NCBI GenBank assembly: GCA_963971285.1
Contig: OZ020244.1
Span: 19,716,001-19,780,000 of the forward strand
From: Astropecten irregularis
Lineage: Eukaryota; Echinodermata; Asteroidea; Paxillosida; Astropectinidae
Reading direction: 5' to 3'
Length of the DNA stretch: 64,000 nt
Shown here: positions 1 to 7,700 of the stretch, piece by piece
Position numbering within the stretch: position 1 is the stretch's first letter
Layout: every line of letters starts with the position of its first letter
Notes under the pieces: generated by a model
Told to the model about the DNA's origin: nothing
What the model saw: only the letters and a program-made list of their open reading frames with translations
The model's database searches: none
Position numbers and translations under genes: made by a program

Positions 1-141
1 CTGTTCTCTTGAAAGTGCAAGAGAGTTAATTACCGGAACTGGCCCTGCTCGTATACTGTTTCCAAAAAGAATTGCACTTCATAAGGGTAAACATTTGTAC
101 TACACCCATTCCTACCAGTGCATGCTGATACATGTAGTTGG

Positions 142-256
142 CAATGGGGGACTTTGGAGCTGGGTCTTCAAGTTGACAGTGCACACGCACATGCTCAGAG
201 ATAGAAAAAAAGATACTTCAGTCTGCTGCCACCAATGTCTCAACAGTTTCCCATTG
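142..256. mobile_element. Decayed copy of the ~140-bp palindromic MITE
   Basis: The left part (CAATGGGGGACTTTGGAG, then GTCTTCAAGTTGACAG) matches the left arm of the copies at 20531 and 30335. The right part is degraded but ends in TTTCCCATTG, the expected right terminus. This is the oldest-looking of the four copies. Confidence 0.6.
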
Positions 257-371
257 TCTGTTCTTGAAAGAGACTGAAACTGCCATCAGATCACTGCTTG
301 CATCATTATTATATAAAATTAGGCTTGTCATTCACTGGTGTATATCAGCACTGTATACTCGGTGCTTTATA

Positions 372-450
372 CTCAAGCGCCGGCTCAGGTGGGATTCAAA
401 CCCACGACCTTCTGCTTACTAGTGCAGATGTCATACCACTAGACCATCAA
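372..450 (-). repeat. tRNA-like (SINE-type) sequence
   Basis: On the minus strand there is an A-box-like TGGTCTAGTGGTATGACA and a B-box arm GTGGG-TTTGAAT-CCCAC with a perfect five-pair stem. The anticodon-like arm TCTGC/GCAGA has an eight-base loop and the acceptor stem is poor. It is therefore a tRNA-derived repeat of Glu/Gly/Asp type rather than a working tRNA. A second B box in the opposite orientation lies at about 541-556. Confidence 0.6.
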
Positions 451-529
451 GCTAGCTGGGGCCAGCAGATTAATTCCAATCTACTTTCGCAGCGGGTACT
501 GCAATTAATCATTATTATTCAGATTTTGT

Positions 530-575
530 ATGCAGGAGGTCATGGGTTCGAATCCCACCAGAGCCAGCGCATGAT
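530..575 (+). repeat. tRNA-like fragment, B-box end
   Basis: GGTCATGGGTTCGAATCCCA is a B-box arm in plus orientation, facing the minus-strand tRNA-like sequence at 372-450. This gives an inverted pair of the kind also seen at 5819-6023 and 16830-16995. Confidence 0.5.
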
Positions 576-1374
576 GAGTAAGCACCGAGTCTGCAGAGCA
601 GATAATACATCGGTGAAGGGCAAGTCTACTTTGAATAATCCTATGTATCACCCTGATGACAAAGCATAACAATCACCCACATTGTTACACACATTGCTTC
701 CAATTCGCAATAAGCGCTTCATTAAAATTCAATTTTAGTACCCTACATGATACTCATGGTTGCAGGATCTGGCACACCATTTTTTTACGAGCATAATCAC
801 AAGCTGGCAGTATACGCATTCAGTTGGTAGAACTTCTTCACATAAATATTCGCAGAAAAAAGAAGAAGAAAAAAAAAGAGTAGATGAAGTAGAAAACAAC
901 AACTAAACTGACGAAAAAATATAAAAGGTGTCCAGAGACAATTCTAGCACCTGCATAGTATCAATGAACATATTAAAACAATACATTTCAATTTGAATAG
1001 AATGGTATAAACCTAAGGTCAAATCTAAGTGTAATTTGGTTATAGCTCATGGTGCACCTATGTGGTGGATGAAAATGAGGATGATAGTTTATCACAAATT
1101 ACTTTCTTTGTTTTAACCGTGGACAGTGTTTGTGAAAAAAAACCTACTTTTCTGAGATTATATGACTTTTTGGGGTAGAAAGTTAAACCTTGAACATTAC
1201 CCAAATATTACAATGGACAGGGCAAGATAGCAAGCACCCTTAAAATCATTCAACTTTTTTTCTGTTCAGCTCAATTTGTTGATGATGGTTTCACAAATTT
1301 TCTAAATTTTTGTACCGTTATCTATCGGGTATATTTTCTTTTTGCACAATAGACCGAAGGTCATATTCTGCCAC

Positions 1375-1510
1375 AGATCATTTCTGTCATTGTAAGGTGA
1401 ACAAAGAAAAATTGACCAACAAAATTGAGTGGGATTCAAACCTGCCACCTTCGGAATGGCTCTACAAACTGAGCTATCCAGCCCTATGTTGGCAGTGTCC
1501 CAAACTGTCA
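1375..1510 (-). repeat. tRNA-like element with AAGGTGAACAAAG terminus
   Basis: Reading minus, GGCTGGATAGCTCAGTT gives a D arm and A box, and GGCAGGTTTGAATCCC gives a B box. The outer end is AAGGTGAACAAAGAAAAATT. The same outer motif and tRNA-like body occur at 5795-6023 and 16812-17010, so this is one dispersed family. It lies in the presumed 3'UTR or flank of the F-box gene. Confidence 0.65.
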
Positions 1511-1560
1511 ATTTTCTTGGTTCGTTCGGGGTCTAGCAAGCAAGCTAGCCAAACTCACTA

Positions 1561-1762
1561 CTACACAGAGCTGAAGTCCCAGAGACGGACCGTCTTGTCG
1601 TAAGATCCGGACACAATCTTGGAGTTGTTAAATTGCAGGCAAGTGACGCCGTCGGTGTGGTGCCGCAGAGTGACCAATCGCTCCCCGGTCTCCAGGTTCC
1701 ACACTTTGAGGGTGCGGTCATCTGCCGCACTGACCACTCGCCAAGAATCGGCCTGTAAACAC
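1561..1762 (-). CDS. F-box/WD40 gene, last exon (blades 6/7 and stop)
   Basis: The acceptor is TTTCGTTGTCCAG. The split codon AG|G gives [18 protein letters not shown], then blade 7 ([20 protein letters not shown]) and the terminus RLWDFSSV, with TAG at 1561-1563. Confidence 0.92.
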
Positions 1763-4700
1763 CTGGACAACGAAATAAACAGAGAAACTAACTATTGATA
1801 TCTTTCATGACAAGAATGACAGAAAAAATATGATATCCTGAACAGTATACTTGAACAGTTTAAAAGCATCTGTCATGGTTTACAAGCGCTTACACAGCGT
1901 TTCTCCTTCTTACTTGTATGTCTTGGGGCTGATTTCATAAAACTTACGACGCATCACAGAGTTAAGACGCATCCTTTCTCTATGGACTCATCGCATCTAT
2001 GTGACGCGTCGCAGCTACGACGCGTCACAAATCGAGTTGTGACGCGTTGCGGAGCTTTACGAAATCGGCCCCAACTCACTTAAAATCAACCAGGTGGAGT
2101 TGGACTCCAATCTTCTGATGGTAAACTTCTGTCTATTCCCACAGGGTCAAAATATTTTGGAGATAGCTTTTGATAGCTGGTCCCAAACTGTGAAATTATG
2201 TCCCCATCAACATCAGGAATGCTCCATCTGTCACTATTATCAGGAAACGACTAGACTGCATTAAACAGCACCTGTGTGTCCTTCTGAGTGGGCCAAGTCT
2301 AGTACCCAACATCTCCTATATTATCAGGCCTTGAATTTGGTTCTGAAAGGGGGGAGGTCACTTTTCTATTGCAAGGGGCACTTCCATTGGAAAATCATAA
2401 TATCGATGGAAACATTTGAAGGGGCACCAAGGCCAAGAACCAGGGCAACGAAGGCCATGGCCTCTGTGGCCTCTGTTAAATTTAAGGCTTGAACTATTAT
2501 TATTTATTTCTTGAAATGAAACCAAGGATTCTTCAAAAGTGCTCAAGGCACTGTAGCTCGAAAGCCTGATGAACCCTTTTATGGAAAGATGATGAGAAGA
2601 AGATACAGTTTTAGAGGTGGGAGGAAAACCCCAGAATAATGTTCTGGGTAAAACCCACAGAATCAGGTAGGGACTGAAAACCCAATCCACTTGTGGAATG
2701 AGCTGAACTTGAACCCGGTCCGCCAGAGGTGAAAGGCGAGGAAAGAACCGCTACGCCAACCTGACTCACCAAATAAATACTTGATGTAACCCGTACCTTA
2801 CAACACCTGTGTGTCCTTCCGAGTGGGCCCAGTCAATAGTACTAGTGCAGAAACCGGTCGTCAATTCCCAGAACTTGAGATTCCGGTCCAGCGATCCACT
2901 GATGATCTTGCTGGCATCAAACTGTAGACAGGTCACGGCATCCCGATGGCCTTCCAATGAGCGCAGGCAAGATCCAGTGGCTAAGCTCCAAATCTGAAGA
3001 GAACGACCAAAGTGGCAGTTAAAGTCATTGATTACCAGTATCTTATTCTGAGACAAAATAGCTTACTGTGAGATACATCATAATCATTAACACTTAACCA
3101 TTCCAAGTCTGCAAGAATCTATTTCCAATGCAAGTAATAAACTGCTGCAGACTGCTCATCAACCAAAATATTGACCGGAAATGTTTAAAATGCTTAGAGT
3201 TTATAGCAGGGCCTGACTTTTTGATCCAAGCAGGATATTTCTCAAAGGCAAATTTTTTGCTTATTTTAGCTTCTGAGAAAGATCCTGCTAGGAATGAAAC
3301 GTCGGGCCCTTCTAACTCCACACAGAATCTATTTTCAAAAAGCTAGATATTGGTGGATTCAGGATAATTCAGGAATTTAGGCACTGTATCTTTGTAATGG
3401 GGATTGCTGGTCTGAGTCCAAACAATGTGTTGCCTATGCAAATACTGAACAATGTTAGATTTGGAAAGGTTCATGCCTAACCCAGGGGCGAGCTCGCCCA
3501 AAGGTTGGACACTAATGTTTCATTTGTTTCACATAAAGACATTTTGTTTGAAGATGAATTTCGCCCTAGGTTGGAGAATCTCCTCCGTTGTCTGGAGCAG
3601 GGATGAATTCACCTTGGGCCCCTTGGGGCAAGACCCGACTCCAGAGGTTGCCCCTGGATGAAAATGCCTTCTTGCCCCTGCATCTACCCAAGGCCATGCA
3701 TCTTAAGATTTTATCAAGTGGAAGAGGGCCTCTGGATGTTAGAGTGAGAGGATTTAAAAGCTACCCACCTTGATTGTTTTATCAGCCGATCCGGAGACAA
3801 TCTTTGTTGTATCAAACTGGAGGCACAAGACAGCCCCTGTGTGCCCCCTGTGTAATGAGAAAATGAATTAGGGAACAGAGCCGTGAGTATAATTATCTTT
3901 GAAAAATGAAATCATGACACAAAAGTTACCATAAACATATCAGTCTGAAAATGTTTGCTGCAAATGACGTGATCAAATGAAAACAAATGACACTTTGGTT
4001 TTTTATGCCTTCTTCTATCCTAGATGAAAGTCCTCAATGAGCCAGTTTGCTTCAGGTAAGATAGAACACGTGGTAGGTAGAAAGGATCAGTTTTGGAAGT
4101 CACAGAAAAATACAGGATATTGCGCTGTGTGGCATTTGGTCAAGCAGGTTCAAATCCTGTTCGGGCTGATATTTGCATTGGGATTTTTCAGTCTGGACTG
4201 ATCCATCATCCCAGTGTGGGCTTCTTGTATATTGTCTGCTTTAGGCTACTCCTTCCATCTCTTAAACTCAACATTTCCGTTAGACCCTTATAATTAGGTC
4301 TGTGGGCTACAGTGCCATTGTAACTTGTGCCAACCTCACAAATATAGTGAGGAAAAAAGAAGAAGTTCTCTAAAGCATTTATCTGTGGACTCACAAATGT
4401 CCTCAAAATGTATCAACAAAATAGAATTTCACGGTTTTCTCGAAAATTGGGTAATTCTCAATCAGTTGAAAATTGGCCATTCCAGTGACAATCACTCAAG
4501 GTTATAACCTGAGAAATTGCAACTTTTCCAATATAAATATTGCTATGTATCATCGAATCCTTGATTATGACTGCTACAAAGTCATGATGATGTTAACGTT
4601 ATAAAGACGTCGATTCCACAAAGCCCTACGATCAATCGTAACTTGAGATACGAAGGATAACCCATCGAATCCTACGTAGGGCAGCAGTGCACCCTAAGTC

Positions 4701-7700
4701 CTACGATTGACAGTAAGTTGCGATGAGTTTGGTGAAATGGACCCCTGGTACTGTAACGGATCTCATACCTGAGTGTGTGTCGGCAGTGTCCAGTTCGTAT
4801 GTCCCACACCTTGAGTGTCTTATCATAGGAACCACTGACCACCTTCTCATCGTCCACCTGTAAGCAGCGGACAGTGTCCTCATGTCCAGTCATGGTCACT
4901 CGGCAGGCGATACTGGACCAGCTGTTTTGCATGGACAGATCCCATACCTGAAGCACAGGGATGAAATGGTAGTGTCAAGTCCAGCTTAAAGGTAGTTTCA
5001 TACTTTGGTGAACAGCTGCGGTCTTTTCATAATTTGATTTGTCATGAAACAAACCTGTGAAATTATCAGCTCAAATGATGATTGAAAACAGAAGAAAACA
5101 GCAAAAAACCGTTGGAAACAGAAGAAAACAGCGAAAAACCGTTGCAATTGTTACTGGTACGGGAAATTGTAACGTATTTGTAATAGTAAGGTTTTGATCT
5201 CAAACATCAAAACTGTTTTCGGACTTTTGTTTTATTCATTACTGGATAAATACAGTATTTTAGGCAGAAAAATGTTAATGGTATGTTTCTACCATCACCA
5301 TCTTTATACTCTATGAATTATAGGTAAATCTGTGAAGATTTCTGTTTTGGCATGTTATCAAGGTATGATAGTACCTTTAATAATAATGACAACTAACATG
5401 ACTAACAAACACAAATGCAGTAGTGAACTCACGGCTGGTCACTCTTGTGTATGAAACAGTACTTACCTTGATGGTCCGGTCCGTGGAGCCGGATACCAGT
5501 TGACTACCCTGTAGATGGAGACATCTGACTGTCCCTGAATGACCCACTAGAGTCTGTACTGACCACGGTGAATTTGTACGGATGTTCCACACCTAGAGGA
5601 AGAAATCGTACAAACGAAGGACTGAATGAAACAGATGCTTACTACCTTGGTTGATTTTGTAACAACTCTAAAAAAATTTCTTTTTCAGAAGACAAACTGA
5701 GAAATAGCTTTGTTTTGTTAATGCAAATTTAATTTATAAGTTCCAATCATCGAATAACCACAAGGGAAACTGACTGGATTAATTTTAAAGTCATTAAAAA
5801 TTGAACAAAGATAAATTGACCGGAGCGGGATTTGAACCAGCGACCTCCCGAATACCATACCGGCGCTCTACCAACTGAGCTATCCAGCCTTATGTTGGTG
5901 GTGTTCCTAATAGCTTCTGACTGGCAAACAAACAAAACACCTACATATGGCTGGATAGCTCAGTTGGTAGAACACCGGTATGGAATTCCAGTGGTTGTTG
6001 GTTTGAATCCCGCTCCAGTCAAATAGTTAAAGTTACATGATTATTTTGCGTCACTGTTAAAGTGACATATGGAATTCCCACATGATGTAGAAACTGCCTT
6101 ATAAATATAATGAATCATTAGATCTGTACATGAGCAAAGTCTTGTTATAAAACTTTTCTACTTGTGTTTTAGAATCATCTGTCTACAAATAGTTTATAGT
6201 ATGGTTAGTTGAGACTGTGTAAGAAAGACAAGAATTTTGTGTTGAGTGTTACCCCAACATGAAGAAACTGTACGATCAGATGAATTTTGAAATAATTATG
6301 ACCAAAGTTCCAGCCCAATACAGTTAATTGGCAGAGACTACTTGTGGCATCACTTACATTTTTTTCAAATTGTCTACCAACCTTGATGGTGTTGTCCGAG
6401 GAGCCACTGACGATTCTGGTGTCGTCAAATTGCACGCACGATATGCCCTGAGTGTGGCCTTCAAACGTTCGCACCGAACACAGACCCTTCAGCCAGTTCC
6501 GTCTCAGCCGGTACCGTTCAGCAAATGCCTGCTTCCACTTCATTATGAGGCAAAGACGACAAGGGAAAAACAAAAGTGTTAGGACCCCATTTGAGATACC
6601 TGTCAACAAGCCTGTATGCGGGTCATTCCATGAGCACATACTGATCATTACTTCACCAAAATTAGCTTTCCACTGCAATTCGTAGGGAGCATGAACTGGG
6701 CTTCACTCAACCAGGCTCCAACCTGGTTGAACCACCTAGCAGCTAACACTGGCTAACTAGAAAGATGTGCCATATCTGTCCCTTTCTTTTCCTTTTCATA
6801 TTTTAGGGTAAACTAATGGAATTTAATGCCTTGCTGACAGCTAAACAATATTTATAAAAGATATCAAATCTACATAAATACATACAAAGATTTTACTAAC
6901 AACGTTGAACAAATTTTGTCTGAAGGCAATGGATTCCTGAAGCACAGATTTTGCAACAAAAGCGATCCGAGACTCTCTGCTTACAACGGCAATTATTTTT
7001 GTTTATGAGTTAATAATAGATAACAATGAAAGTGTTCAGTATGTGCCACTTGTGGTGTAAGGTCGAAACTGTAAACGAGTACAGATTGTAAATTGGAATG
7101 AGAGATTTGGAACTGCCCACTTACGTGAATATAGGAGGAGATATGGTTGATCATCTGTTTCTGTTCCTCAGCCTTGGGTAATGCCCACTTGGGAAGCCGG
7201 CACAAGTTACGCCACAGTGTGGGCTCATTGGCTAGTTCACACCATGCACGACTGACACATGCACATCGACATAGACTCACTGGAGAAAAAAAAACAAAGC
7301 GCAAATCTTAGCTGTCCCGGGATCGATTTAACGAAGCCCAACGATTGATCATAACTCAAGTTACCAAGGATAACCAATCATTTTCATAAGTCCTACGATT
7401 GATAGTAAGTTACGATGAGTTTGGTGAAATCGACCCCAGTCCTGAGAAATTATGAGTGCTTCAAGGAAAGTTGATTAAAAAACCGGTTGCAAGACCCAAA
7501 AAGCTATGAGAATGTCTTCCAACCACTTAGACTATACCACAGAATCGAGAAGTGGTTGTATGATTGTTCTTATGACTGGCATTTGAAACTTGGCATGGCG
7601 GAGGTTGCACCGGGTTACAGGGTACCGGGTTTGCGGACACACCATGCACTCTTGTGGAGAGATGTTTCGACCAGTGTGCTCTGAGCTCGATTTCACGAAA

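Larger units (their letters stand above)
1..1560. other. Spacer downstream of the F-box/WD40 gene
   Basis: No gene is supported. The stretch contains a decayed copy of the ~140-bp palindromic MITE (142-256), two tRNA-like remnants in opposite orientation (about 372-450 minus and 530-575 plus), an AT-rich segment, and a tRNA-like sequence (about 1386-1492) ending some 70 bp beyond the gene's stop codon. Short open frames here overlap these repeats and show no domain. Confidence 0.6.

Noticed and set aside
5819..5892. Functional tRNA gene on the minus strand
   Set aside because: A, D and T arms fit, but the anticodon arm has no standard 5-bp stem with a 7-base loop, and near-identical bodies occur at 1386 and 16914 within repeats.
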